Positions 1 to 55,895 of a stretch of 64,000 nt of DNA are shown here, in pieces. Source of the DNA: Ridgeia piscesae (Eukaryota; Annelida; Polychaeta; Sabellida; Siboglinidae); assembly GCA_025642075.2 (NCBI GenBank), contig JAODUO010000119.1, positions 242,501 to 306,500 on the forward strand, given 5' to 3'. Position 1 is the first letter of the stretch. Every line of letters begins with the position of its first letter. The notes under the pieces are model-generated. The model was not told the origin of the DNA. It worked only from the letters and a program-made list of their open reading frames with translations, and did no database searches. The position numbers and the translations under genes were made by a program.

Positions 1-170
1 AAGATTTAACAAGATTTAACAAGATTTAACAAGATTTAACAAGATTTAACAAGATTTAACAAGATTTAACAAGATTTAACAAGATTTAACAAGATTTAAC
101 AAGATTTAACAAGATTTAACAGGATTTAACAGGATTTAACAGGATTTAACAGGATTTAACAAGATTTAAC
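1..170. repeat. Decamer tandem repeat (AAGATTTAAC)n
   Basis: About 17 copies of AAGATTTAAC run from the window edge, with a few AGGATTTAAC variants near the right end. On the minus strand the unit reads GTTAAATCTT. It directly follows the 3' end of the LINE fragment at 171-620, so it is best read as that element's simple-repeat 3' tail rather than an independent microsatellite. The left end is not in the window. Confidence 0.9.
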
Positions 171-620
171 AAGATTGCCACTTAGAGAATCAACTCTAGA
201 TGGCAGGTGGACAAGGAAGCCCTTTGGCTTATCGCGAGTCCAACCTATCTATATAAATGTACCCCGCCCTTCTTAGGTATATATCGATTTTATTTTTAAA
301 CATATTAACACTACTAGCACCTACACAATCAGCCGATAATCTGTTCCATTCATTTACTGTTCTTTGTGAAAATGAAAATGTTCTAATATCTAGTATACAC
401 TGATTCTTTACTAATGTCCTCTAGTCCTTCTCTCTTCCTTAACCGAGACAAAATATTTCTATCAATATTTTCATAACCATTCAATATTTTAAACACTTCT
501 ACCTGATCTCCTCTCAGTCTCTCAGTGGTTTCTAATGTTGTTAATCCACATTCCTTTAGACGCATTTCATAACTAATATTCCTGAGTTTTATTACTCGAC
601 GATGCAGCCGATTGTTCAAA
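171..620 (-). mobile_element. Decayed non-LTR retrotransposon (LINE) 3' end
   Basis: Read on the minus strand, 619-383 encodes a segment with RLRGDQVEVFKILNG, which matches the C-terminal end of CR1/L2/jockey-type reverse transcriptases. After a 1-base frameshift near 380 the protein continues with RTVNEWNRLSADCVGAS and FKNKIDIYL, also typical of that end. A short 3' region follows and then the decamer tail. The element is truncated at its 5' end, frameshifted and certainly inactive. It lies in the same orientation as the VWD gene, in what should be an intron. The family name is from memory of the motif; the clade is not determined. Confidence 0.75.
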
Positions 621-647
621 ACTAAACAGCGGTAGTGTCAGACTTAC

Positions 648-5593
<4,946 letters not shown>

Positions 5594-5621
5594 TTTGGTT
5601 CTCGGCGAACTCCACTTGTAT

Positions 5622-6324
5622 CTGTGAAAGGGTATTTCGCCTTTGTTTAATGCGCCTAATAACGTAATTATTTGAACACCAGCTATTTACATAAGCAAGC
5701 GTACTTGTAGGCAAAGGCATGCAAACACCAAAGCACATACGCACACTGGTACGCAAACGCACTCATTTAAGAACACGTAAACACACGAACAACACATTCG
5801 CAAGCACGCATGCGCGCATGCCCGTGCACGCACACACGTGTTTTTTCTGATGTCAGCGAGCTATTCCTGTATTATGATTTTCGCTACCTTTTATACAATT
5901 GTTCTTCGCATATAAATATTTCGTTAATATTTTGTGAACCGTCAGAGATTGCGTTTTGATGTAGTAAATATGCTTTGTTGTACGCCTGCATATATCTGCA
6001 TTCGTTCATAAAAAAATGAACCTATGCAAATGATTTATGAAATTAAACAATCTAGATGGAATGTCACAACAAGACATATACATTTATATAAAATATTACT
6101 TTTTAATATTTGTTATAATTTTTTTAAAGATACGCGCACTAGGCATGGTTTTCGAAATTGTAAAGCCACACAAATCATTACACTGACGAGCTAATCCGAA
6201 AAAAGCAATAGATGAATGTTCGATTTATGGTGGAATTTGTCATCGGTATTGCAAAGTTCAGTATTCTTTCTCTCTGATGCACTTGTAGTAGAGTTGGCTA
6301 AATAAACTTGAGTCACCGACTTAC
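5622..6324 (-). other. 5' UTR intron of the VWD gene
   Basis: Lies between the proposed non-coding first exon and the signal-peptide exon. AT-rich with scattered CACGCA words. No coding exon or repeat was recognised. Confidence 0.5.
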
Positions 6325-6400
6325 CCCGTGCCTGACTCTGTAGACGCTGAAGTCGATGCTTCGAACTGTTTCTACTTGACAGGACGAGATTCACGCATTG
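6325..6400 (-). other. Candidate non-coding first exon of the VWD gene
   Basis: Ends on the minus strand with a strong donor (CACGGG|GTAAGT). It lies about 25-30 bases downstream of a TATA box, so the start near 6395-6400 is inferred from TATA spacing. It would splice to the acceptor at 5622 just before the ATG. Confidence 0.45.
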
Positions 6401-6422
6401 CTTGTTGTGTATTGGAACTCTG

Positions 6423-6430
6423 TATTTATA
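6423..6430 (-). promoter_or_regulatory. TATA box of the VWD gene
   Basis: TATAAATA on the minus strand in the context GTTGTATAAATACAG. It is correctly placed upstream of the candidate first exon. No other core element was recognised. Confidence 0.5.
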
Positions 6431-6659
6431 CAACTCAGATCATATATCGGTCAGACAAGTTAACCATAAACCAAAAGGTATATCGTAAACTCACAAATAG
6501 CAACACCTGGAAACCGTAAGGGCATCTCAATGGACACCGATGTGTTTGGTGCAATCATTCATTTGTCAAATATGCGTAAGATAAACTGCAAGTAATCCAT
6601 AGCATTACTGCAAGGGTCCGCTACGGCTTAGAACACTCATAGTGCACTCGAAAAGTACT

Positions 6660-9600
6660 GATACTGACCACCATAAACTGTGTATTTACACAGGAACAAG
6701 AAATATGACCATGCTGTGTGGTGTAAGGTGTGGATAACGAGCGAAATTCGATGTCATGTATGTCTCCTAAAATCCTATAATTAACAGATGCCGAATTGTT
6801 ATGACCTGTTATCAGCTTTTGTTTTATATTAGAAGCTGTCTGAATTAATGGTTGCTTTGTGCGCAGTTTCGCCCGCGGCACGGTATCGGTTTCATGTTTA
6901 TTTGATATTATTTAAACAGGAAAGAATAAATAACAACTGAACTTAGCGAAATATGGATGGGTGCCAACTAGGTATTTTTAATCTTTCTTTTCAATAAACC
7001 GGTGGCAACCTAAAACAACGGCATAGCAATCTATAAAATAACGGATTTACAAGACGATAACTAATTGACCACACAGAACACAACTCGTTGACAACCATCT
7101 AGAAGCAACCGAATGACAATCTATAAAATAACGGATTTACAAGACGATAACTAATTGACCACATAGAACACAACTTGTTGACAACCATCTAGAAGCAACC
7201 GAATGACAATCTATAAAATAACGGATTTACAAGACGATAACTAATTGACCACATAGAACACAACTCGTTGACAACCATCTAGAAGCAACCGAATGACAAT
7301 CTATAAAATAACGGATTTACAAGACGATAACTAATTGACCACATAGAACACAACTCGTTGACAACCATCTAGAAGCAACCGAATGACAATGTATAAAATA
7401 ACGGATTTGCAAGACGATAACTAATTGACCACATAGAACACAACTCGTTGACAACCATCTAGAAGCAACCGAATGACAATCTATAAAATAACGGATTTAC
7501 AAGACGATAACTAATTGACCACATAGAACACAACTTGTTGACAACCATCTAGAAGCAACCAAATGACAATCTATAAAATAACGGATTTACAAGACGATAA
7601 CTAATTGACCACATAGAACACAACTCGTTGACAACCATCTAGAAGCAACCGAATGACAATCTATAAAATAACGGATTTACAAGACGATAACTAATTGACC
7701 ACATAGAACACAACTTGTTGACAACCATCTAGAAGCAACCGAATGACAATCTATAAAATAACGGATTTACAAGACGATAACTAATTGACCACATAGAACA
7801 CAACTCGTTGACAACCATCTAGAAGCAACCGAATGACAATCTATAAAATAACGGATTTACAAGACGATAACTAATTGACCACATAGAACACAACTCGTTG
7901 ACAACCATCTAGAAGCAACCGAATGACAATCTATAAAATAACGGATTTACAAGACGATAACTAATTGACCACATAGAACACAACTCGTTGACAACCATCT
8001 AGAAGCAACCGAATGACAATGTATAAAATAACGGATTTGCAAGACGATAACTAATTGACCACATAGAACACAACTGTTGACAACCATCTAGAAGCAACCA
8101 AATGACAATCTATAAAATAACGGATTTACAAGACGATAACTAATTGACCACATAGAACACAACTCGTTGACAACCATCTAGAAGCAACCGAATGACAATC
8201 TATAAAATAACGGATTTACAAGACGATAACTAATTGACCACATAGAACACAACTCGTTGACAACCATCTAGAAGCAACCGAATGACAATCTATAAAATAA
8301 CGGATTTACAAGACGATAACTAATTGACCACATAGAACACAACTTGTTGACAACCACCTAGAAGCAACCGAATGACAATCTATAAAATAACGGATTTACA
8401 AGACGATAACTAATTGACCACATCGAACACAACTCGTTGACAACCATCTAGAAGCACCCGAATGACAATCTATAAAATAACTGAATAACAATGAAAATAC
8501 AACAGAACAACAGCCGAGAAAACAACGAAATTAAAATCTAGAACATGATGGAACAGCAACCTAGAAAACAACGGAATGTCGACGAAGAAAACAACGCAAT
8601 AACAATCAATACAATAACGGAACGACAACATACACAATAACAAAATGACTATATAGAACTCAACTAGTCGATAACCTACCTAAAAGACACTCGAATAACA
8701 ATCTATAAAATAACTGAATGACAACAAAAATGCAACAAGATAGCAAAGGGGAATTAAGATGAGAGTCCGAATGGGAAAGGAATATGTAAAATGCTGTCCT
8801 GTGATCAAGAAAAAATCCTAAAATTAACGCATGCAGAATTTTTTGACCAGGTAGCAGCTTTTGTTTGACATTAGAAGTTGTCTGAATTAATCGGTTACAT
8901 GTTTATTTCATAGTGTTTAAACAGGAAGGAATACATAGCAAATGATCTTAGCGAAATGTCGATGGGTGCCGACTAGGATATTTTCAATCTTTCTTTTCAA
9001 TAAACCGGTGGCAACCTAAATCAACGGCATAGCAATCTATAAAATAATAGATTTACAAGACGTACAAATATTGACCACCATAAACTGTGTATTTACACAG
9101 GTACAGGAAATATGACCATGCTGTATGATGTAAGGTGTGGATAACGAGCAAAATTCGATGTCATGTATGTCTCCTAAAATCCTATAATTAAAGGATGCAG
9201 AATTTGTATGACCTGGTAGCAGCTTTTGTTTGGTATTAGAAATTGTCTGAATTAATGGTTGCTTTGTGCGCAGTTTCGCCCGCGGCACGGTATCAGTTAC
9301 ATGTTTATTTGGTACAGTTAAAACAGGAAGGAATAAATAACAACTGGGCTTAGCGAAATGTGGATGGGTGCCAACTAGGTCTTTTTCAATTTTTCTTTTC
9401 AATAAACAACCTAACCTAGTGGCAACCTAAAACAACGTCGTAGCAATCTATAAAATAAAGGATATACAAGACGATAACTGAATTGACTAAATAACTGAAT
9501 GACAATGAAAATACAACAGAACAACAGCCGAGAAAACAACGAAATTAAAATCTAGAACATAATGGAACAGCAACCTAGAAAACAACGGAATATCGACGAA

Positions 9601-9840
9601 GAAAACAATGCAATAACAATCAATACAATTACGGAATGACAACATACACAACAACAAATTGACTATATAGAAAATTGACTATATAGAACTCAACTAAGAC
9701 AATCGAATAACAATCTATAAAATAACTGAATGACAACAAAAACGCCAAAAAATGGCAAGATAGCAAAGGGAAATTAAGACGAGAGAAGGTACGGGAATAT
9801 GAAAAATGCCGTCCTATGATCAAGAAAAGTTGACAAGAGA
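6660..9840. mobile_element. Composite AT-rich repeat with internal minisatellite
   Basis: A ~400-bp block at 6663-7080 recurs at 9065-9470 and partly at 8815-9060, with a more decayed trace at 10230-10335. A ~320-bp tail at 8480-8800 recurs at 9484-9830. Copy 1 holds the 90-bp array between flank and tail; copy 2 has about one 90-bp unit in the same place. This flank-core-tail plan recalls non-autonomous elements with tandem-repeat cores known in molluscs (pearl-like or Helentron-related), but no termini were defined. An ~80-codon minus frame is shared by copies at 6850 and 9290, but it differs mostly by amino-acid changes, so it is probably not coding. Confidence 0.6.
7021..8480. repeat. 90-bp minisatellite, about 16 copies
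   Basis: The unit contains CTATAAAATAACGG, AAGACGATAACTAATTGACC and CATCTAGAAGCAACC. Copies are more than 95% alike, with recurrent variants (ACTCGTTG/ACTTGTTG, CTATAAA/GTATAAA) and one 1-base deletion near 8075. It lies inside the composite repeat. Confidence 0.95.
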
Positions 9841-10008
9841 AAAAAGAAAAATGTTCTGTGTGCTTCTCCTGATCCTACACATTACAACACGTTCGAAGGT
9901 AATAAAAATGAAAGTTTTCATATTCATATCCGAATCGATGTTCTTACGAGATTCTTCGTACATTGCTTCTTTAGTACTAGAGATGACTTGTTTATACATA
10001 ATATATAT

Positions 10009-10053
<45 letters not shown>

Positions 10054-10065
10054 TATTTTCATATA

Positions 10066-10134
<69 letters not shown>

Positions 10135-10400
10135 TATATGCCTGTATGTACACATTGCATGTATATATGCCACCGCATGCATAAAGCACATTTTAATAAT
10201 GCTCAATTATTGATCGTAATGGAATCAAGATGCGCATAACGAGTGAAACTCGATCCTACGAGTGTTTCCTATAACTCCACAGATAACGAGTGCTGGATCT
10301 TTATGACCAGGGAACAGCGTAGTGGGTTAAGTATGATGTATTATGCATTACTATGCTCCTTGACGTTTAGTCCAATAGGTAAAAGTAATATATATAATTT

Positions 10401-10447
<47 letters not shown>

Positions 10448-10465
10448 GATTACGTATTGTAAGTA
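9841..10465. repeat. AT microsatellites and a decayed repeat trace
   Basis: (TA)n tracts at about 10008-10135 and 10405-10446. Between them, 10230-10335 is a diverged relative of the composite repeat flank (GATAACGAGTG, TTTATGACCAGG). No gene was recognised. Confidence 0.8.
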
Positions 10466-10552
10466 TCTACGCATTATGTTGTATGCATGTATGCTGTATG
10501 TATGCACCCCACCCCGCATGTGGGAAGTGTTCCTGCTGAAGGAGAAACAGTT

Positions 10553-10713
10553 CTATTCCATATATAACATATGTAACAGACCCATCACACCCTCCTCGTC
10601 TTCCGGAGTTATGTACCACAGCATGGACGGGTTCGTTGCAACTCCAGTCAAATTTGGTATGTTCTCGCGATATTTGCAATAGCAAAACTGCGTCCCGTCC
10701 CTCAGAATGTACG
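10553..10713 (-). other. Unassigned open frame, possible exon or fragment
   Basis: A minus frame reads ILRDGTQFCYCKYRENIP, then MLWYITPEDEEGVMGLLHML, and stops at 10555-10553. Its composition is protein-like, unlike the neighbouring repeats, but it lacks a start and a convincing acceptor because it runs into the CA-rich array upstream. I do not recognise the family. It may be an exon remnant. Confidence 0.25.
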
Positions 10714-10719
10714 TGTATG

Positions 10720-11237
10720 CATATGTGCGCGTGTGCGCGTGTGCGCGTGTGCGCGTGTGTGCGTGTGCGTGTGCGTGTGTGGGTGTGTTTGTGCTCGTGT
10801 GTGCGTGTGCTCGTGAGTGCGTGTGCTCGTGTGTGTGCGTGCTCGTGTGTGCGTGTGCGCGTGTGTGCGTGAGCTCGTGTGTGCGTGCTCGTGTGTGCGT
10901 GTGGTTGTGTGTGCGTCCTCGTGTGCTCGTGTGCTCGTGTGTGCGTGCTCGTGTGTGTGTGTGTGTGTGTGTTTGTTTGTGTGCGTGCGTGCGTGCGTGT
11001 GTGTGTGTTGTGTGTGTGTGTGTGGTTGTGCCCTGTGCATGTGTGCGTGTGCGTGTGCGTGTGCGTGTGCGTGTGCGTGTGCGTGTGCGTGTGCGTGTGC
11101 GTGTGCGTGTGCGTGTGCGTGTGCGTGTGCGTGTGCGTGTGCGTGTGCGTGTGCGTGTGCGTGTGCGTGTGCGTGTGCGTGTGCGTGTGCGTGTGCGTGT
11201 GCGTGTGCGTGTGCGTGTGCGTGTGCGTGTGTGTGTG
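10720..11237. repeat. GT/GTGTGC repeat tract
   Basis: Irregular GTGTGCGTGCTC words to about 10970, then a nearly pure (GTGTGC)n hexamer array at about 11040-11230. Alternating purine-pyrimidine, so potentially Z-DNA forming. It ends about 290 bases before the LIG1 start codon. Confidence 0.95.
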
Positions 11238-11491
11238 AAAGATCAATGATAAGATGGCGACATTATCTACAAATCTACAAATGTAACTATCTTGTCGTGG
11301 AGTTATCAATAGACTACAACTGGCACTTTTCACCCCGAAAGATAGCTAGCTCCAAATTTACATCCGGTCAGGCTTCGGAATTGCGATCCGGATCCTGATC
11401 CGCCTTTCATCTTTTACTAACGCACCCTCTGTTGTATTTCCAAAGAACCATACACTACAATGGTGACGTCTAGCGGTAGGTGCAGCGTATA

Positions 11492-11515
11492 TTTGGCGCG
11501 AAATGTTTTTCCCGC
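11492..11515 (+). promoter_or_regulatory. Two E2F-type sites in the LIG1 promoter
   Basis: TTTGGCGCGAAA (11492-11503) matches the E2F consensus on both halves. TTTTTCCCGCG, with core TTTCCCGC at 11508-11515, is a second E2F-like site. Both lie within 35 bases of the ATG at 11525. E2F control of replication genes at G1/S is established in animals, so this fits a DNA ligase I promoter. Function here is inferred. Confidence 0.7.
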
Positions 11516-11524
11516 GATATCGCT

Positions 11525-50878
<39,354 letters not shown>

Positions 50879-51237
50879 GACACCAGTGGCTCCACCCGTG
50901 TTAGAGTTAGTAATCGGCCAATCTGGCCGCTAATGGAGAGTGCAGTGACCACTGTGGTTCTCATCTGGACAGTGTCGTGAAAGATGAATTGTCGTGAAAG
51001 TCCTTGTTTCCTCCTATTTGACCAAATATTCACTGCAGCAAATTTTACCTGTGGTATACATGTAATTATGTAGGATATGTATCACTATTTATCTTACAAA
51101 TACTTGCCTCTGGGCGAGTGTCAGCCAATGAGAGATCGGCTTCAATTTTTCATCATCTGTACAATACAGGCTTGTTTTTATGATCATCTGGGAACACTTG
51201 GCTCTTAATTACTATGACGTCCTTCTTTAATGACTGT

Positions 51238-51243
51238 AATAAA
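51238..51243 (+). promoter_or_regulatory. LIG1: LIG1 polyadenylation signal
   Basis: AATAAA 360 bases after the stop codon, in the context TGTAATAAATTG. It gives a 3' UTR of about 380 bases. Confidence 0.7.
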
Positions 51244-51350
51244 TTGTAGTAAAACATTCATAATTTAACTCGGCCTAAAACATTTTGGCATGCCTGCGTT
51301 CCTGTAGTTCTACTCAGGGATCTTGAGATGTTATTAGTCTGTCTGTTATT

Positions 51351-51366
51351 CACAAGAGGGCAGTGC
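51351..51366 (+). promoter_or_regulatory. CTCF-like motif downstream of LIG1
   Basis: CACAAGAGGGCAGTGC resembles the CTCF core. It sits between the LIG1 polyA signal and the 38-bp array. Confidence 0.3.
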
Positions 51367-51416
51367 ACTCAATCAGTGACGGCCTTTGAAGGACTGGTTA
51401 TGCGAGGACTTGCACG

Positions 51417-52015
51417 CCAGTGTAGTGTCTCTCTTCACATGACGCATTAACACGTCAATGTAGTGTCTCTCTTCACATGACGCATTAACACGTCAGTGTA
51501 GTGTCTCTCTTCACATGACGCGTTAACACGTCAGTGTAGTGTCTCTCTTCACATGATGCGTTAACACGTCAGTGTAGTGTCTCTCTTCACATGACGCGTT
51601 AACACGTCAGTGTAGTGTCTCTCTTCACATGACGCGTTAACACATCAGTGTAGTGTCTCTCTTCACATGATGCGTTAACACATCAGTGTAGTGTCTCTCT
51701 TCACATGATGCGTTAACACATCAGTGTAGTGTCTCTTTTCACTTGACATGTTATCACATCAGTGTAGTCTCTCTTCACTCGACGTGTTACCACGTCGGTA
51801 TAGTGTCTCTTCACTTGATGTGTTAACACATCAGTTTAGTGTCTCTTCACTCAACGTGTTAACATGTCAGTGTAATGTCTCTTCACTTGACGTGTTAACA
51901 CATCAGTTTAGTGTCTCTTTTCACTCAACGTGTTAACATGTCAGTGTAATGTCTCTTCACTCGACTTGTTAACATGTCAGTGTAGTGTCTCTTTTCACTT
52001 GACATGTTAACACAC
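51417..52015. repeat. 38-bp minisatellite downstream of LIG1
   Basis: About 16 copies containing TCAGTGTAGTGTCTCTCTTC and ACATGACGCGTTAACACG. Copies become shorter and more divergent to the right (35-36 bp). Confidence 0.95.
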
Positions 52016-54800
52016 AAATGATTGATGTTTCAATACGTCTGGCAGTAGACGTGTTAAGAAGGATATGGTCATGTTGGATTTACAACTAGTCCTCCCTATA
52101 GTGCAGAGTATAATTTGGCCCAAAAAAGTTGAAGTAATTTCAGTAAATATCAGAATACAGTCAAGGAGACTACGACATCGGTAGAATAGGTATCTATCAC
52201 CCATATAAACAAATATGTGATATATACGCCTGTTGAACTGTCAGTGTTATTCGTTTTGTCTCATAGCATTTAACTGGAGAAACTCGAGCACTATTGTTAG
52301 TAGGAGTAAGAAACCCACACCTAAAAACTCGTCTTATGAGCAGTAAACGATGTTCCATTGTACAGATAATTTGCAGGTGAAAATTTAACTTTTCACATTC
52401 ACTGCCCCATCAGAAATGACACAGGGAAACGACGATTATGGCAAGTCCATAAAATCGTGGTTGATGTGGAGATGCACTGGTTGTGTGTGTATCTCCGTTA
52501 CATTTCATAACAATCCTGTTGTCGCTGGATTTATTACATGGTGTTCAGTTTCTTTTCGTTACGGACACGATGGTTGCGGTTTGATCAAGCAGATTATGTT
52601 ACTGCGATGAAACTAACGAGTTACTCTTCACGTTACATCAATGGCGTCATCAGAACAATGGATTGTTTTTCCATTTAATGTGCTTTATGAATGACACGGC
52701 CACATACGATGTCTTCATGGACGTTAAACATTGTTCATATGACCTCTTGTAACATGATACATTTTGTGTGATGATGAAATATGTAAACCTAGCTGATTTG
52801 TGTGACCTGTGGTAGTGTGATTTGTTTTGTAACGTCTAATGCCCCAGAAAGACAATAAATTACATGACAAGAGAACATGTGTTTTATTACCATGCAAGAT
52901 TAAACCATACATTTTGACAAACTCCTGATGGCAAATTAATAGGGATGCCATTGTCATTAAAATTAATTCTGATTTGTACGTAACCTACGTATAAGAAATA
53001 CAAGTCAAACTGAAGATTCTAGTAAAATATCCAATAGCATGGAGGCATACATTTTGCGAACATTATTTCAAGATTTTAAAATGTTATTTGATTTATTCTG
53101 GTATGAAACTGACCAACTGACAACTTTTGTTTAAACTAGAGATGCTGTTGTCACATTGTCCCCCTTAACGAATGAACAAACCACATCCTATGAAATGAGA
53201 CGTAATTTATATCGATACATTGGCGCCAAAATGGGGTAGGTATGACAGAATAACGGAGACAAAATAGGCGTTAGCGATTTCCAAGTGGCAACTCCAACAC
53301 ATTAGCAGCCATTGTTTCACAAATTATGCCTGTATGTATTATAATGTAGTGCTGCATATTCACTCAATAAAAATTTGACACACACCTATGAAGGTTTTAT
53401 GGGGAAATGTCGTTTTCTGTGTCGTCGTGTCAGAAAACTGAGCGTCACCTTTAAACCTACCTGGCACTTAACGGTGGTCTACATATTGTAGTAAACAATG
53501 TCCCGTGATACATGTCACGTATTGTTTATGGAGTCACGCTGATACGACAGTCTACACCTCTGCGCGCGTGGCTGTTATTGTGCCATTACCAATGCCGTTA
53601 ATACGAGCCAACCCCATCAATTAGTTCCCAAGACGCTATATGCTAATGGCACTGCGAGTTCCTAATTAGACGACGTCTTCCGTCAATATTTCCCGCCAGA
53701 AGTCTCGCCTGCGGGCGGAAATGACGCCAGTTGCGACGCACCTCGGGTCTCCAAATGGGGTTTGCAACCGGAAGCCGCGCCATCAAGTCTGACGATTGGC
53801 CAGGCAATATCGATCATTTGGACTGAAAGACGAAATGATCTCCGCTTTGATTTCACACAATGTGCTCATTCGGATGTGCCATCTTGAATTGTAAGCAACG
53901 GTTAATCGTCGTCTCGGTCGACGCTGTAATGACATTTCCATGTTCTGAAGCAGTAATGAATGCAGTAAAGATAGACCCGATGTATGGTCTAGATTTGGAG
54001 TGAGTGTGCCGGGGTGTGAGATGTCCGATGTATTAAATTAATTCTTGTCATTTTATGTCTGGGAAGAAAAAAAAATTAAAATGGTCGTATGTATGTCATG
54101 TCGGTCGCTACGTCCGATCCTGTTGTCCATGATTCTTTGATCTTTTGGACAACTTTGTTTCTTTTACAATCTTTTACATATTTTAAACATGATCATGAGT
54201 TGTATGATGACTATCGATCATTCTTAGGACAATAAAGTGAATCGAATAGGCCTATCTTACATTAATGTAGCCGAACAAAGTTCTAGGATCAAAAGTGCCT
54301 GGGTGAACCATCGGTGGTGAAGAACATCTCAGAAGATCACAACAGCTGGAGACTATTTGGTGGAAATGACCGAACTGGATCAAACCGAAAGCGAAATAAA
54401 ACAATAATCAAGTAAATACGACTGTCCCAGACCGCTCAAATCCATGGTGGTTCGCAAGTGAAACCGAAAGTGTCAACCGGTGTACCACTGAGCTCGTTGA
54501 GTCTCGTAAGGACGGACTGGACATCAAACGAAACAATATATCATCTTTACCGCAAATAGGTCGTCCATTAGTGTTGACGAGCTCATGTAGATACACGGTC
54601 GGCTGGCGAGGCGACGTGCATCAAGTGCCCTCTCTCAGCCGCCGTCCTATCACTCGTCGCCTCGGCCAGCGATGGCAGGTCAAAAGGTCGCTTCCATGCG
54701 TTGGACGAATAGAACGCAGAACGGTGCCCGTTGGGAGATTTTCACAATGCGGCATCTCTTATTAATATACATCTTCATATTCTTCTTGTTCCAAATTACG
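52016..54800. other. Intergenic DNA
   Basis: No gene was recognised. 53480-53960 is GC-richer unique sequence with CAATTAGTTCCC and CCTAATTAGACG words, possibly regulatory. 54400-54770 has a short frame but no known family. Confidence 0.4.
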
Positions 54801-54807
54801 AGGTTAA

Positions 54808-55090
54808 CGTCACCACAACGAGGGTTATAACGAAGGCGTCCGACTCCCAGTGAGAACCCGGGTTCGAATCTTATGCTGTCGTATAGAACCTTGGACAAGT
54901 TGGTTCTGTCTACGTTGATCCAGTTCACCAGGCTGTGTGAACGAGTACCTGGTTATAGATACTGGTGGATATTTGTATATGCATAATATTCGCGCATTGA
55001 TTGCACCGTGGCTGCATGCTTCCCTGAGACACCTGGATGGTAATCTATTGAACAGGTCCTCCTTGCGCTTTGAACATTCATAAGGACTTC
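54808..55090 (+). mobile_element. tRNA-derived SINE
   Basis: The head resembles a tRNA (GTTATAACGAAGGCGTCCGA, then the B box GGTTCGAATC at 54861-54870). The body, AACCTTGGACAAGTTGGTTCT then CCAGTTCACCAGGCTGTGTG and GAGTACCTGG, resembles the conserved central domain of Nin-DC/Deu-type SINEs as I remember it. The 3' end near 55090 merges into GAACAGTCAT repeats. Confidence 0.7.
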
Positions 55091-55805
55091 GAACAGTCAT
55101 AATGATTGTGAACAGTCATTAGGTCTGGATACAGCGCTGAACAAGAAGTAATTAGTTTAAGAAATATGTCAACGACAGGGATGACGAGCAGAAAGTAAAA
55201 CAGCGCTGCAGAAGTCGGGGGCAAATTGAGAATACTCAAAGAGAGGGTGGAACAGAGGGGGTGACGAGAACCACCCTCCAACACGGAGCAAGGAACGAAG
55301 AACTTTGGCGAATCACAGAACGAAATATTTGAGCGAAAGACCTACACTATGTTGTCCACGACTGGTCGACCATTGACGGTTCCAGTTTATGTTAGTTTTA
55401 CGGTTACTGCCCGTGACATGACGCTGAACGTGACCACGCTCGACCAAGCACGTAATCGAGACGTTACTGCGAGGCACGACGCGGTGTTCGCGTGCAGTGC
55501 GATGGTGGGTTTATCTCTTTTAATGCGTCTCAATCTTCGGTCATTCGGTGAAAATGGCGTCGCAATCGAAACCGAAAATTAGTTCTTCGACCTGGCTGTG
55601 CCCGCGGATGCGTGTGAGATCTGCATAGTGCGTACATCAGGACGCTTTAGTGCTTCCTGTATGGGTTTGGTTAGACGCCTAGGGGTCGTTTCGGTTGTGA
55701 AAATTATTATGTGTCATTTACATAATTATTTGTATAGCTTTATGGTCCATGCACACGTATGTAAACAATAACAAACGCACGCTCACACTCACAAACACAC
55801 ATAGA

Positions 55806-55853
55806 CACGCTCACGCACGCTCACGCGCACGCGCACGCGCACGCGCACGCGCA

Positions 55854-55895
<42 letters not shown>
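55806..55895. repeat. (GCGCAC)n and (AC)n tract
   Basis: About nine GCGCAC-type units, then about 17 AC units. Confidence 0.95.

Noticed and set aside
1..170. Telomere-like repeat
   Set aside because: AAGATTTAAC is not a G-rich telomeric unit, and it adjoins a LINE 3' end.
644..646. TAA as the true stop codon of the VWD protein
   Set aside because: The TAA is inside a perfect GTAAGT donor, and VWD proteins normally continue after this point, so the stop is probably intronic.
7021..8480. Possible CRISPR or satellite-centromere array
   Set aside because: Units are contiguous 90-bp repeats with no unique spacers, in an animal genome; only ~1.4 kb and inside a composite repeat.
6621..9402. ~80-codon minus frame conserved between two repeat copies
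   Set aside because: Differences between copies mostly change amino acids, so the similarity reflects repeat copies rather than selection on a protein.
10467..11398. Frames of His-Thr, Val-Arg or Cys-Val dipeptides
   Set aside because: GT/CA and GTGTGC microsatellite translations; the same holds at 3.9, 5.0, 22.4, 59 and 62.6 kb.
54808..54880. Functional tRNA gene
   Set aside because: Has a B box and tRNA-like head but no complete cloverleaf, and continues into a SINE body.
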